DNA of 47,014 nucleotides from Shewanella inventionis (GCF_014641855.1 NZ_BMII01000036.1:1-47014), one strand, 5' to 3'. Positions 1 through 8,741 are shown, numbered from the stretch's first letter. Made by a program: numbers and translations. The notes: generated from the sequence alone by a model not told the origin.

Positions 1-5
1 TAAGG

Positions 6-64
6 TGATAATTGTCATCGGCTTTATTTATTGGTCATGTTGATTTGTTTGGCGACAATTATCA
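6..64. repeat. 11-bp inverted repeat upstream of the porin
   Basis: Perfect 11-bp inverted repeat, TGATAATTGTC at 6-16 and its complement at 54-64, with a 37-bp spacer. It lies about 95 bp before the porin start, so it could be a regulatory site or the end of an upstream transcription unit. The arms are AT-rich and loosely resemble half of a Fur box, but no factor can be assigned. Confidence 0.4.
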
Positions 65-159
65 GATCATAAATAAGGCCTTTTTTCTATCTAAAATATA
101 GGTTTATTGCTAAAGATCCTGTCTATGAAGCTGTGCATACTCAAACAACGAGACAAGAA

Positions 160-1374
160 ATGAAAATGAATAAAACTTTAGTTGCAGCGTTGATTTCTAG
201 CGCACTAATCACACCTTCGGCTTTAGCTACCGAAATTTTTAAAGATGATGTTAATGCCGTTAGCATTGGTGGTTTTGTTGATGCTCGCGTCATCAATACC
301 CAAGGTGAAACTGAAGTCGTTAACGGCGCGTCACGCATTAATTTTGGGTTTGCTCGCCAACTACAAGATGGCTGGAACGCATTTGCAAAATTAGAGTGGG
401 GAGTTAACCCTGTCGGTAGCACAGACATTGTTTACAACAACCGTTTTGAATCAATTCAAGATGAGTTTTTTTATAACCGTTTAGGCTATGCAGGTCTTGC
501 ACATGACACCTACGGTAGTCTCACAATTGGCAAGCAATGGGGTGCTTGGTATGACGTGGTATACGGCACAAACTACGGTTTTGTGTGGGACGGTAACACT
601 GCTGGTGTATACACTTATAACAAAGATGACGGCGCAGTAAACGGTGTAGGTCGCGGTGACAAAACCGTGCAATACCGTAACAGTTTTGGCGACGTGAGCT
701 TTGCCGTACAAGTGCAGTTAAAAAACAGCGAGTTTTATACTTGCGACTATGAAGATATTACCCAAGATGATTGTGAAGCGTTATGGGAAACAGGCTCTGC
801 AGAAGCACAGCAGGTTGAATATAACTACACTTACGGTGGCTCGGTAACTTACCAAGCAACTGACAAGCTTGTGTTAGCCGCAGGTGTTAACTATGGTGAG
901 TTTGATGTTGAATTTGGTAACGGCACTAACTCTACCGCTGAAGACATCATTTACGGTGTAGGGGTGACCTGGGGTAACTTCGATCAGTATGGGTTTTATG
1001 GTTCGGCAAACATCAACAAAAACGAAAACCACGACACTGACAACATTGGTCGCTTAATTGATGAAGCCGTTGGTGTTGAGTCGTTATTCTCGTACATGTT
1101 TGAAAATAACATTCGTGCCTTTGTGTCGTACAACATCTTAGATGCTGGCGATGATTATGTGATTCAGCCAAACTACAATGCTGATCCAGAAGACGAATTT
1201 AAGCGTCAGTTTGTGGTGATGGGGCTACATTATGTATTTAACCCAGAAACCGTTGTGTATTTAGAAGTACGTCGTGATTACAGCGACTTTACAAGCAACG
1301 ATAAAGACCAACAAGCAAGAATGGAACTGTCTGAAGACGACGGCGTAGCTATTGGTATTCGTTACACTCTTTAA
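160..1374 (+). CDS. Gram-negative general porin (outer membrane)
   Basis: The product is a trimeric-porin type outer-membrane beta-barrel expected to let small hydrophilic solutes diffuse in. The start at 160 gives a signal peptide (MKMNKTLVAALISSALITPS then ALA) and a mature chain beginning TEIFKDD. The GTG codon at 133 would only add residues before the signal peptide. Alternating beta strands rich in Tyr, Gly and Asp run through the protein, with motifs such as RNSFGDVSFAVQ and the terminal IGIRYTL. That ending has a C-terminal hydrophobic residue, although Phe or Trp is more usual. The acidic loops (ETGSAEAQQ, EDEFKRQ) fit an external surface. The gene stands alone and ends at a strong terminator. 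The family call is firm; the substrate is unknown. Confidence 0.88.
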   Translation: MKMNKTLVAALISSALITPSALATEIFKDDVNAVSIGGFVDARVINTQGETEVVNGASRINFGFARQLQDGWNAFAKLEWGVNPVGSTDIVYNNRFESIQDEFFYNRLGYAGLAHDTYGSLTIGKQWGAWYDVVYGTNYGFVWDGNTAGVYTYNKDDGAVNGVGRGDKTVQYRNSFGDVSFAVQVQLKNSEFYTCDYEDITQDDCEALWETGSAEAQQVEYNYTYGGSVTYQATDKLVLAAGVNYGEFDVEFGNGTNSTAEDIIYGVGVTWGNFDQYGFYGSANINKNENHDTDNIGRLIDEAVGVESLFSYMFENNIRAFVSYNILDAGDDYVIQPNYNADPEDEFKRQFVVMGLHYVFNPETVVYLEVRRDYSDFTSNDKDQQARMELSEDDGVAIGIRYTL

Positions 1375-1424
1375 TGTGACGCAAACTGAATGATATGACT
1401 TAGGTTTTATCGTTTAACTGCAAA

Positions 1425-1462
1425 TTAAAAAAGGTTCGACAGCGATGTCGAACCTTTTTTAT
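1425..1462 (+). terminator. Rho-independent terminator after the porin
   Basis: An A-rich run, the stem AAGGTTCGACA / TGTCGAACCTT with a GCGA loop, and a T-run. It follows the porin stop by about 50 bp. The flanking A and T runs would let it serve ppiB on the other strand as well. Confidence 0.9.
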
Positions 1463-1512
1463 TGGGATGAGTCTTGCGAAAGGCTCATCCCAGATAACTC
1501 AAGCAAAGCCAG

Positions 1513-2022
1513 TTAAGCCACCGTTGGCTCATCAACAATAGTGACTTTTTCAACCACGATTGGCTCGCGCGGCACATCTTCATGGCCGGCAATAGTGGTG
1601 GTTTTTACCCGCTCAATTTGATGAATCACATCCATCCCGGCGGTCACTTTGGCAAATACAGCATAACCCCAACCCGCATTGGTTGTGCCTGTATGGTCTA
1701 AAAAGTCATTATTGGCCACGTTAATAAAAAACTGCCCAGTTGCTGAATGTGGCGCATCTGTTCGCGCCATGGCTAACGTACCTATCACATTTTTAAGGCC
1801 TTTATTCGCTTCATTGGCAATAGGGTCACGAGTCGGCTTTTCTTTCATTTTGGCCGTTAAGCCGCCACCCTGAACCATAAAGCCTTTAATCACCCGATGA
1901 AAAATTGTGCCTTCATAAAAGCCATCTTGGCAATATTTTAAAAAGTTTTTTGAGGTAACCGGTGCACGTTCCATGTCCAGTTCTACAGTAAAATCGCCAA
2001 GGTTGGTGCTAAAAATAATCAT
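1513..2022 (-). CDS. ppiB: Cyclophilin peptidyl-prolyl cis-trans isomerase B
   Basis: A cytoplasmic cyclophilin that catalyses cis-trans isomerisation of Xaa-Pro bonds. At 169 residues it matches the usual single-domain length. The sequence carries the cyclophilin core: NFLKYCQDGFYEGTIFHRVI, the active-site segment FMVQGGG, GTLAMART and QFFINVANNDFLDH. The catalytic Arg (FHRVI) and the Gln/Phe pocket residues are present. No signal peptide is seen, which favours the cytoplasmic PpiB type over PpiA. The gene is monocistronic and shares a bidirectional terminator with the porin. Confidence 0.95.
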   Translation of the reverse strand: MIIFSTNLGDFTVELDMERAPVTSKNFLKYCQDGFYEGTIFHRVIKGFMVQGGGLTAKMKEKPTRDPIANEANKGLKNVIGTLAMARTDAPHSATGQFFINVANNDFLDHTGTTNAGWGYAVFAKVTAGMDVIHQIERVKTTTIAGHEDVPREPIVVEKVTIVDEPTVA

Positions 2023-2091
2023 AAAATGCCCACAAGGTTAAAACAATAATAGCGACCATTATAGCCGCTATTAGTGTTATCACGTTCGAAT

Positions 2092-3438
2092 TTATTGCCC
2101 TGTTTTTTGATTAAATAAATCCATCGCAGATTTTGTCATAGCACGAACGCCCGTGCGGATCGTGAGTGAGTAATCAGGTGCAAACTGGCTAGAATGCAAC
2201 GATGGCAATGCTTCACCCGAGTCAATACTTGCCTGATATTGCTTAGGGTTTACGCCGCCAAGCCAAAACAATGTAATGGGGCGTTTTTCTGGCGTGAGGC
2301 CATATAAACCAAAGTCTTCACCCGCCATCACAGGTGGTGCAATAAGCACATTGTCACTGCCAAGCTCGGCCTCAATACTGGCTTTAACCATAGCGGCTAA
2401 TATTGGATCATTATACGTTGATGGAATAGTTTCATCGTCATGCACATACACTACTGGCGCTAACTCGTCAGGCAAGCCAGCACTCATCGCAATACCGGCG
2501 GTAATACGTTTAATCGCAGCAATTTGTTGCTCGCGTACTTCAGGGTTATATGAGCGCAAGGTAAGCTGTAGCTTTACTTCATCTGAAATAATATTGTGTT
2601 TTGAACCCCCATGAATCGACCCTACCGTGACCACATTGGGCTCTAACGGCGACACTTCGCGGCTCACTATCGTTTGTAATGCCAGAACAGTGCGCGCAGC
2701 AAGCACAACAGGGTCAACCGTGGCATGCGGATAAGCCCCATGGCCGCCTTTACCTTTAATGCTAATATCAACCGAGTCGACATTAGCGAGTGCATAACCG
2801 CTTACCGTACCAACCTTGCCCGCAGGAATTGACGCACTCACATGTAACCCAATAATGCTATCGGGCGTGGGGAACTGGCTAAACAAACCTTGTTTAAGCA
2901 TGGCTTTAGCGCCACCGCCCACCTCTTCTGCCGGCTGGGCGACCATCATTAACGTGCCCTGCCAATCAGCTTTGTGCTTAACCAACTGCTCAGCTGCACC
3001 AATAAGGCTGGTCATGTGAATATCGTGGCCACAGCCATGCATAATGCCCACGGTATTATTGTTAGCATCAACTGTGGTGACGGTTGAGGCATAGTCTTTT
3101 CCGGTTTGTTCAACAATCGGTAGGCCATCGGTATCGGCGCGGATCATCACCACCGGCCCCTCGCCATTTTGCAATATACCTACCACACCATAACCACCAA
3201 AATTAGCCGTCACCTCAAAGCCAAGTTGCTTAAGCTCAGCGGCCATACGCTCGCTGGTGGCTTTTTCTTGATACGACAGCTCAGGATGCTGGTGCAAATG
3301 CAGATAAAGCTTTTCAAGCTTAGGTAAAGCTTGAGCCACTGACTGATCAAGCTTGGTATCAGCAACAGCATTCAATGACAGTGACGAAGCAGTAAGCGCA
3401 AGCGCTAATAAGGGATAAGCAAGACGAAAGCGGGTCAT
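2092..3438 (-). CDS. Exported M20 amidohydrolase / peptidase
   Basis: A zinc-dependent M20D-type amidohydrolase related to hippurate hydrolase and N-acyl-amino-acid deacylases. The N-terminus MTRFRLAYPLLALALTASSL with a following Ala-Asp is a signal peptide, so a periplasmic location is predicted. Metal and catalytic motifs visible are HGCGHDIHM, the general-base segment PAEEVGGGAK, and HGAYPH in the dimerisation domain. A late His/Glu pair is present in VMAGEDFG. At 448 residues it is full length. It is a single gene transcribed away from the acetyltransferase at 3530. The physiological substrate cannot be told from the sequence. Confidence 0.88.
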   Translation of the reverse strand: MTRFRLAYPLLALALTASSLSLNAVADTKLDQSVAQALPKLEKLYLHLHQHPELSYQEKATSERMAAELKQLGFEVTANFGGYGVVGILQNGEGPVVMIRADTDGLPIVEQTGKDYASTVTTVDANNNTVGIMHGCGHDIHMTSLIGAAEQLVKHKADWQGTLMMVAQPAEEVGGGAKAMLKQGLFSQFPTPDSIIGLHVSASIPAGKVGTVSGYALANVDSVDISIKGKGGHGAYPHATVDPVVLAARTVLALQTIVSREVSPLEPNVVTVGSIHGGSKHNIISDEVKLQLTLRSYNPEVREQQIAAIKRITAGIAMSAGLPDELAPVVYVHDDETIPSTYNDPILAAMVKASIEAELGSDNVLIAPPVMAGEDFGLYGLTPEKRPITLFWLGGVNPKQYQASIDSGEALPSLHSSQFAPDYSLTIRTGVRAMTKSAMDLFNQKTGQ

Positions 3439-3529
3439 ATTATTATTCTTAAATGTCGGGAATTGAATATGTTAACCTAGCGTTTTAACGACATCATTGC
3501 CAATACATAATAAAAAATAAGGGAACCCA

Positions 3530-4066
3530 ATGAAGGTGATTACCGAAACACCAAGGCTCATTATTCGAGAATTTACCCTCGCAGATGCCCCCGCAGTATT
3601 GCACTTTAATACCCCGGAGCAAGTGAACCGATATACTGGCGATGCAGGCGTGTGTAACACGTTAAGTGATGCCGAAAACATCATTCGCGATATTTGGCTG
3701 GTAGAATACAAGCAATATGGCTTTGGCCGCTGGGCAGTCGTCGTAAAAGACACCAATACAGTGATTGGTTTTTGCGGCTTTAAAAATGAAACCCGTATTA
3801 ATGCGGTCGATATAGGCTATCGTTTACACCCCGATTATTGGGGCCAAGGTTTGGCTACCGAAGCCAACCAAGCTTGTATTGATTATGCCAAAAAGCATAT
3901 GGATTTAGACATTGTTTATGCTGATGTGGTTGACGCCAATAGTGGTTCAATTAATGTGGTAACTAAGTTAGGCATGGTTTATCACTCACAGTATCAAGAA
4001 GGCGAATTTACCGTTAATCGGTATGTTATTTCACTCAAAACTGGCAGTTATGGAGATAACGCTTAG
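3530..4066 (+). CDS. GNAT family N-acetyltransferase (RimJ/RimL type)
   Basis: Acetyl-CoA dependent acyltransferase of the RimJ/RimL-like GNAT group (Acetyltransf_3). It starts MKVITETPRLIIREFTLADA, the standard opening of this group. The acetyl-CoA-binding region is HPDYWGQGLATEANQA (Q/GxxGxG/A-like). The later segment DVVDANSGSINVVTKLGM is also typical. At 178 residues it is complete. A perfect 12-bp stem terminator follows 55 bp after the stop. The acceptor is unknown; members act on ribosomal proteins, antibiotics or small amines. Confidence 0.88.
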   Translation: MKVITETPRLIIREFTLADAPAVLHFNTPEQVNRYTGDAGVCNTLSDAENIIRDIWLVEYKQYGFGRWAVVVKDTNTVIGFCGFKNETRINAVDIGYRLHPDYWGQGLATEANQACIDYAKKHMDLDIVYADVVDANSGSINVVTKLGMVYHSQYQEGEFTVNRYVISLKTGSYGDNA

Positions 4067-4121
4067 TCGAAACACGTTGCGACTATTAAGCCATTAAAAT
4101 CGTATATATTCTCTAATTAAA

Positions 4122-4152
4122 AATCCCTTAATAGAACCACTATTAAGGGATT
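4122..4152. terminator. Hairpin between the acetyltransferase and the IS element
   Basis: Perfect 12-bp stem (AATCCCTTAATA / TATTAAGGGATT) with a 7-nt loop. It ends the acetyltransferase gene. Before the IS66 insertion it would have lain just downstream of hcr on the other strand, so it was probably a shared convergent terminator. Confidence 0.75.
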
Positions 4153-4191
4153 GTTAGTATTTGACCATGTCGAATGAGTCGTTACATTTTG

Positions 4192-5736
4192 GTAACTATT
4201 CACCCACGAGCTATTGACGTCGGTTTACACTAAGAACACCGGCGTCTGATAATCCTCTTTGAGCATATGATGCTCGACGATTTCACGTAGCCACTTATAA
4301 GCTGAGATTTTCTGAAGTTTTGCGGTTTCTATCAGTGAGAACATACGCTCTCGGAACAGGTCGCCTCGATATGAACGAGTCACGTAACAACACTTTCTCA
4401 TCAATATATAATTACGCAGAACTCGCTCTGCGGCATTGTTCGTCAATGGGCATTCGGAGTCATCCATAAAACGCCAGAGCATAGCGTCATCAGCGAGAAG
4501 GTTTCGACACCGGCCTCGATATCGTTTCGAACATTGATAGCTGCCCAGTTTGAGCCAATGATGCCAACTCTTTCTTAACCGCCTGAGTCGACGGTAATAG
4601 TGGTTTTCGGTAATATGTCCCTCGATATATCGATGGTGACACCTGAATACACTGTGAGCGATTAACGCGAGTTTTTCTCCGATTTTTTGGTTTTCAGGAC
4701 AAACGCTCTCTTCGATAGCGATAACGTTCCTTAATATATGAGCCCAGCATAACTGCCGCTTAGATTCATCTATATATTTATAGGCTGAGTATTGGTCAGT
4801 GACCAAAAGGTGTGAGACTGCCTCACCAAGTAGTCGCTTGGCGGCATGTTGGTTTCTGCCGCTGTTAATTTGGAAAAAGGCAACATCATTACTCAGTACA
4901 GCCCACATCCAACGTTTATCATTATTGCGTTGATGTGAGGTTTCATCCGCCATGAGTAGTTGAGACGCTTTTACCGTCTCATGGATTTGTGTATGGGTAT
5001 CCGCTAAGTATTCAGTGACTCGCCCTTGGGCCGCAGAGATTGCGCCTGTAGAGAAGGTGAGTTGGAAGACGTCTTTCAGCATGGATTGTATTTTACCTAT
5101 GCTTTGATGATGCTGCGTTGCTTGAATGGCGATAAAACTATGTAGATTTGGCCCCATCTGAACATCAGGCACATACTCTGGAAGCTCCGCTTGATACTTA
5201 TCACCACACCATAAACACTCACCCTTGAAGACTTGATGCTCAACTAGTGTGTACGAAATATCAGGCAAATCGAAGATTTGATGCCGTTTGTAAGGTTTGC
5301 GATTGGGAACAACACAACCACCGCAGTGGCATGTTTTCTCTGGTAAGTACTGCTCAACCGAGGCACTGTCTTCAATAGGATGAAGCAGTCGGCGATGCCC
5401 TTTATGCCCTGGTTGAGCGCCTTGCTTTTTTCCAGATTTTTTCCTGGTAGGCGAAGTATTCTTAGCTTTATTATGCAATGGCTGCTGAGATGATGGCACA
5501 GAAGAGTTGCGACTATTTTGATTGAGTCGGTCTTCAAGTTCAGCCAGCTTGTTCCATAAATAATGGATAATATCTTTCGCTTCTTCAGGAGAATCGAAAT
5601 CTGGCGGCGGAGGTAATGTTTTCTTATTCATACCTTCATGATTACCACCGAAAAAAGATCACTCAAATTAAATGTGGGATCAAGTTAACCCGGTCACATA
5701 ATTTTATGTGTCAAGACCTTGTGGGTGAATAGTTAC
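4192..5736 (-). mobile_element. Complete IS66-family element (single-transposase, ISBst12-like), 1545 bp
   Basis: The element is defined by perfect 16-bp terminal inverted repeats, GTAACTATTCACCCAC at 4192-4207 and its complement at 5721-5736. It is flanked by an 8-bp target duplication ACATTTTG at 4184-4191 and 5737-5744. Ends beginning GTAA and an 8-bp duplication are characteristic of the IS66 family. Only a TnpC-like transposase is encoded, without tnpA or tnpB, as in the ISBst12 subgroup. The intact ends, duplication and open reading frame suggest a recent and possibly active insertion. Its right end lies in the stop codon of hcr. Confidence 0.96.
4225..5631 (-). CDS. IS66-family DDE transposase
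   Basis: The 468-residue transposase of the surrounding element. Domains in order: an N-terminal leucine-rich coiled coil (about residues 24-40, HYLWNKLAELEDRLNQN), a basic linker with QPGHKGH (about 70-80), a zinc-finger-like segment with Cys at 101, 103, 106, 139 and 142, then the DDE catalytic core. The likely catalytic residues are Asp229 (LLMADETSH), Asp279 (LLVTDQYSAY) and Glu402 (CPLTNNAAERVLR). The conserved CWAHILRN box is also present. The ATG at 5631 follows a GAAGG ribosome-binding site. Nothing suggests inactivation. Confidence 0.95.
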   Translation of the reverse strand: MNKKTLPPPPDFDSPEEAKDIIHYLWNKLAELEDRLNQNSRNSSVPSSQQPLHNKAKNTSPTRKKSGKKQGAQPGHKGHRRLLHPIEDSASVEQYLPEKTCHCGGCVVPNRKPYKRHQIFDLPDISYTLVEHQVFKGECLWCGDKYQAELPEYVPDVQMGPNLHSFIAIQATQHHQSIGKIQSMLKDVFQLTFSTGAISAAQGRVTEYLADTHTQIHETVKASQLLMADETSHQRNNDKRWMWAVLSNDVAFFQINSGRNQHAAKRLLGEAVSHLLVTDQYSAYKYIDESKRQLCWAHILRNVIAIEESVCPENQKIGEKLALIAHSVFRCHHRYIEGHITENHYYRRLRRLRKSWHHWLKLGSYQCSKRYRGRCRNLLADDAMLWRFMDDSECPLTNNAAERVLRNYILMRKCCYVTRSYRGDLFRERMFSLIETAKLQKISAYKWLREIVEHHMLKEDYQTPVFLV

Positions 5737-6928
5737 ACATTTTGAGCTGCACATCCGAGGTAATTTTAGTTGAACAGGCCAACACAAAACCGGCGGCGAT
5801 TTCGTCTGCGGTTAATGCCATTTGGCTGGTAGATGTTACCGTACCCGAGATAACCTGACATTTACACGCACCACATACGCCAGAGCGACACGCGGCAATA
5901 ATCGGTAATTTTTCAGACTCTATGCCTTCTAATAAGGTTTGATCGCCCGAGAGAGATATGTCTTTATCACCAATGCTCAACATAAATTGCTCGGTTGATG
6001 CCCTGCCCTCTGTTGCCGCTTTAATACCCATTGCGCTACTGTCACCAAAGCTTTCTTGATGAAACTGCGTCATATCAAACTCAGCTGCTTGCAGCAGTAA
6101 TTTTACTGCTGCCATATAAGGCTCTGGGCCACACACAAACACCGTGCGCTGCTGATAATCGGGAACCAATTTAGTTAACGCCTCTAGGGTTAACCGCCCC
6201 GTCGCACAACCGGTTTGCGCATATTTGTCAGTAAGCTGGTGCTGGTTGTCAGCGGACTCAAGCACATAGTTAAGATTAAACTGTTGGCTGCGTGATGCCA
6301 TTGACGCCATAGCATCGGCAAATATCACATCATCGACACTTTTAGCGCTGTGTACAAAGGCAATATCACTGTCGGTGGTGGTATCGCATAACCAGCGCGA
6401 CATAGAATGCATGGGGGTTACGCCACAACCTGCACTTAAAAACAAATATTTGTCGGCAACAATATCAACCAGGTTAAACACCCCATCAGGGCCAGTAACC
6501 GTGACCTCATCACCCACATTAAGCGACTGCGCTAAGTAATTAGACACTACACCACCAGCAATTTGTTTAACTGTCACAACAAGTGAAAAAGGCCGCGAAG
6601 GTGACGATGATATCGTATAGCTGCGATAGGTTTTAACACCGTTAATGTCGAGTTTAAAGGTAATAAACTGCCCAGGTTTAAAGTTAAATTTAACCGGTGT
6701 TATCCCCTGAAATCGAAAGCTCACCACATCATGAGTTTCGTTCCATTTTTCAACACAGCGCAGTTGCACCTCTCCTCGTTGCCAGCTGTCGGCTGCCAAC
6801 AGTGCTTGCGGCAACACGCTAGCGGGGGCAACGTTAACTTTAGGCTCACTCACAGTTGGAGCCTTTTTTGCGGTTTGAGCTGAAAGCGCTTGTGAAAAAG
6901 AAAAACCTAAAGAGGGGATACTACTCAT
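5711..6928 (-). CDS. hcr: NADH oxidoreductase Hcr, C-terminus extended by an IS66 insertion
   Basis: Electron donor to hybrid cluster protein in nitrosative-stress defence. An FAD-binding ferredoxin-reductase fold (RSYTISSSPS), an NAD domain (LSAGCGVTPMHSM, CGPEPYM) and a C-terminal plant-type [2Fe-2S] domain (CRSGVCGACKC, later Cys in ACSTK) are visible. The start at 6928 is chosen for the AAAGGT site upstream; the frame stays open 45 bp further. The native protein should end VQLKM followed by TAA. The IS inserted in that TAA, so translation now reads eight IS-encoded residues (CNYSPTRS) before TGA. This gives 405 instead of 397 residues. All cofactor motifs are upstream of the change, so function is probably kept. 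It lies 112 bp after hcp. Confidence 0.92.
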   Translation of the reverse strand: MSSIPSLGFSFSQALSAQTAKKAPTVSEPKVNVAPASVLPQALLAADSWQRGEVQLRCVEKWNETHDVVSFRFQGITPVKFNFKPGQFITFKLDINGVKTYRSYTISSSPSRPFSLVVTVKQIAGGVVSNYLAQSLNVGDEVTVTGPDGVFNLVDIVADKYLFLSAGCGVTPMHSMSRWLCDTTTDSDIAFVHSAKSVDDVIFADAMASMASRSQQFNLNYVLESADNQHQLTDKYAQTGCATGRLTLEALTKLVPDYQQRTVFVCGPEPYMAAVKLLLQAAEFDMTQFHQESFGDSSAMGIKAATEGRASTEQFMLSIGDKDISLSGDQTLLEGIESEKLPIIAACRSGVCGACKCQVISGTVTSTSQMALTADEIAAGFVLACSTKITSDVQLKMCNYSPTRS

Positions 6929-6997
6929 TTTGATACCTTTAACGCAGTAAACAATAGAGGTGGCGATACGCATTGCGCCTTATCGCCTTTAATAGAT

Positions 6998-7029
6998 ATC
7001 GTGCAGTTAAGCTCACTTAACTGCACGAT
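6998..7029. promoter_or_regulatory. Perfect 14-bp hairpin between hcp and hcr
   Basis: Arms at 6998-7011 and 7016-7029 (ATCGTGCAGTTAAG and its complement) with a 4-nt loop. It begins just after the hcp stop and precedes hcr by about 70 bp. There is no T-run on the minus strand. It is therefore better explained as an mRNA-stabilising or partial-attenuation hairpin setting the hcp:hcr ratio than as a full terminator. Confidence 0.55.
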
Positions 7030-7040
7030 GTTATGGCTGA

Positions 7041-8699
7041 TTACGCCACGTTTAACATTGCTTTTAAGTCAGATTCAACATCTGTTGTTGTGCGCAAACC
7101 AAATTGTTGCTCAAGAATGTTAGCAAGATTTTCAGTTAAGAAACCAGGTGCACTTGGGCCAGTACGAATGTTTTTAACCCCAAGAGAAAGCAAGGTTAAC
7201 AACACCACAATCGCTTTTTGCTCAAACCATGACAACACTAGGCTCAACGGTAAGTCGTTAAGGTCACACTCAAAAATATCTTTTAACGCTAACGCTAACT
7301 GAATCGCCGAGTAAGCGTCGTTACATTGGCCCACATCTAATAAACGTGGCACACCATTGATATCGCCAAATTCCAATTTATTGAATTTGTACTTACCACA
7401 TCCTAAGGTCAAAATGATGGTGTCATCTGGCACTGATTTGGCTAAATCAGTAAAGTAGCTACGCTCTGCCTTATCGCCGTCACAACCACCAATTAAGAAG
7501 AAATGCTTAATTGAACCGTTTTTAACGTTTTCAACAACCGTTGGTGCTGCTGCCATTAATGCATTGCGCGCAAAACCAATGGTGATCATGTGAGGGATTT
7601 CATCATAAGCAAAGCCTTCTAGCTCAAGTGCTTTGTTAATCACTACGCTGAAGTCTTCACCTTCAATATGAGTCACACCAGGCCAGCCCACAATGCTACG
7701 AGTGAAGATACGATCAGAGTATTCGCCCACATTTGGGTCAATAATACAGTTTGAGGTCATCACCACGGCACCCGGGAAGGTACCAAATTCTTTTTGCTGG
7801 TTTTGCCAAGCGCTACCATAGTTACCCACTAAATGCGGATACTTTTTAAATGCTGGGTAAGCAAGTGCTGGCAACATTTCACCATGGGTAAATACATTAA
7901 TGCCTTTACCTGCGGTTTGTTCAAGAATAAGTTCTAAGTCTTTCATGTCGTGGCCAGACACTAAAATGGCCTTACCTTTAACAGACTTGGTATTCACTTG
8001 TGTTGGTTCTGGGTGACCAAATGCAGTAGTTTCGCCTAAATCTAGCATCGCCATTACGCGATAGTTTAATTGGCCAATTTGCATTGCAGTGGCAAATAAC
8101 TTGTCTGCATCAACTGAGTCTTCACCTAAAAACGCCATAATTTGATGGAACTCAGCCGCAATATCCACATCAGTTTGGTCTAAAACGCGAGCATGCTCCA
8201 TATAAGCCGCCGCGCCTTTTAAGCCATACAAACATAATAAGCGTAAGCCTAAAATGTCTTCATGCACTTCACCGCGATTAAGCAATGCAACTGGTGCTTG
8301 GGCTAGAATCTCAGGCTTAGAAGTGGCAAGTAGTAGTTCGCCTTGTGCGCTCACCATTTCAGGTTCAACGCCCTTACCTTTACAGGCTGCAATGTAAGCC
8401 GCTTTTAATTGGTCGCGATACGTTTGCGCCTGATAAGCGTAATCAATTAAGCGTTCATCATCGAAGTTTACGTTAGTTAATGTGGCAAAAAAGGCTTTTG
8501 GCACAAAGGTGTCAATGTTGTTGTCTACAATGCCAAACTCACGGGCTTTAACGGCATAAGCTGATACACCTTGAAGCATGTAAATTAATAAGTCTTGGAT
8601 ATCAGACGTTGACGCCAACTTGCCACACATACCTTGCGAGTAACTACAGCCATTGCCTGCGGGTGTTCTAATGGTTTGCTCACATTGCACACAAAACAT
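7041..8699 (-). CDS. hcp: Hydroxylamine reductase / hybrid cluster protein Hcp
   Basis: Hcp is an iron-sulfur protein that reduces NO or hydroxylamine and takes part in protein S-nitrosylation. The N-terminal cysteines C3-x2-C6-x11-C18-x6-C25 define the [2Fe-2S] binding pattern of class II (enterobacterial-type) Hcp. Hybrid-cluster ligand segments are visible further on: HGEMLPA, MTSNCIIDP, LGCGKYKFN and DVGQCNDAYSA. The start at 8699 (MFCVQCEQT) has GAGGAG eight bases upstream; the five codons before it are unlikely to be translated. Length 552 is normal. It is the first gene of the hcp-hcr pair and has an NsrR-like palindrome 24-42 bp before its start codon. Confidence 0.97.
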   Translation of the reverse strand: MFCVQCEQTIRTPAGNGCSYSQGMCGKLASTSDIQDLLIYMLQGVSAYAVKAREFGIVDNNIDTFVPKAFFATLTNVNFDDERLIDYAYQAQTYRDQLKAAYIAACKGKGVEPEMVSAQGELLLATSKPEILAQAPVALLNRGEVHEDILGLRLLCLYGLKGAAAYMEHARVLDQTDVDIAAEFHQIMAFLGEDSVDADKLFATAMQIGQLNYRVMAMLDLGETTAFGHPEPTQVNTKSVKGKAILVSGHDMKDLELILEQTAGKGINVFTHGEMLPALAYPAFKKYPHLVGNYGSAWQNQQKEFGTFPGAVVMTSNCIIDPNVGEYSDRIFTRSIVGWPGVTHIEGEDFSVVINKALELEGFAYDEIPHMITIGFARNALMAAAPTVVENVKNGSIKHFFLIGGCDGDKAERSYFTDLAKSVPDDTIILTLGCGKYKFNKLEFGDINGVPRLLDVGQCNDAYSAIQLALALKDIFECDLNDLPLSLVLSWFEQKAIVVLLTLLSLGVKNIRTGPSAPGFLTENLANILEQQFGLRTTTDVESDLKAMLNVA

Positions 8700-8722
8700 A
8701 ACTCTACTCCTCAAATTTAAAT

Positions 8723-8741
8723 CATGTATAAATTTTACATG
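8723..8741. promoter_or_regulatory. Candidate NsrR operator upstream of hcp
   Basis: A 19-bp palindrome with arms CATGTA and TACATG separated by seven AT-only bases. This matches the known NsrR architecture (ATGTA-N7-TACAT, with AAA/TTT in the middle). NsrR is the nitric-oxide-sensing repressor that commonly controls hcp in gammaproteobacteria. The site sits where it could overlap the promoter or 5' leader. Assignment is by motif and context only. Confidence 0.6.
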
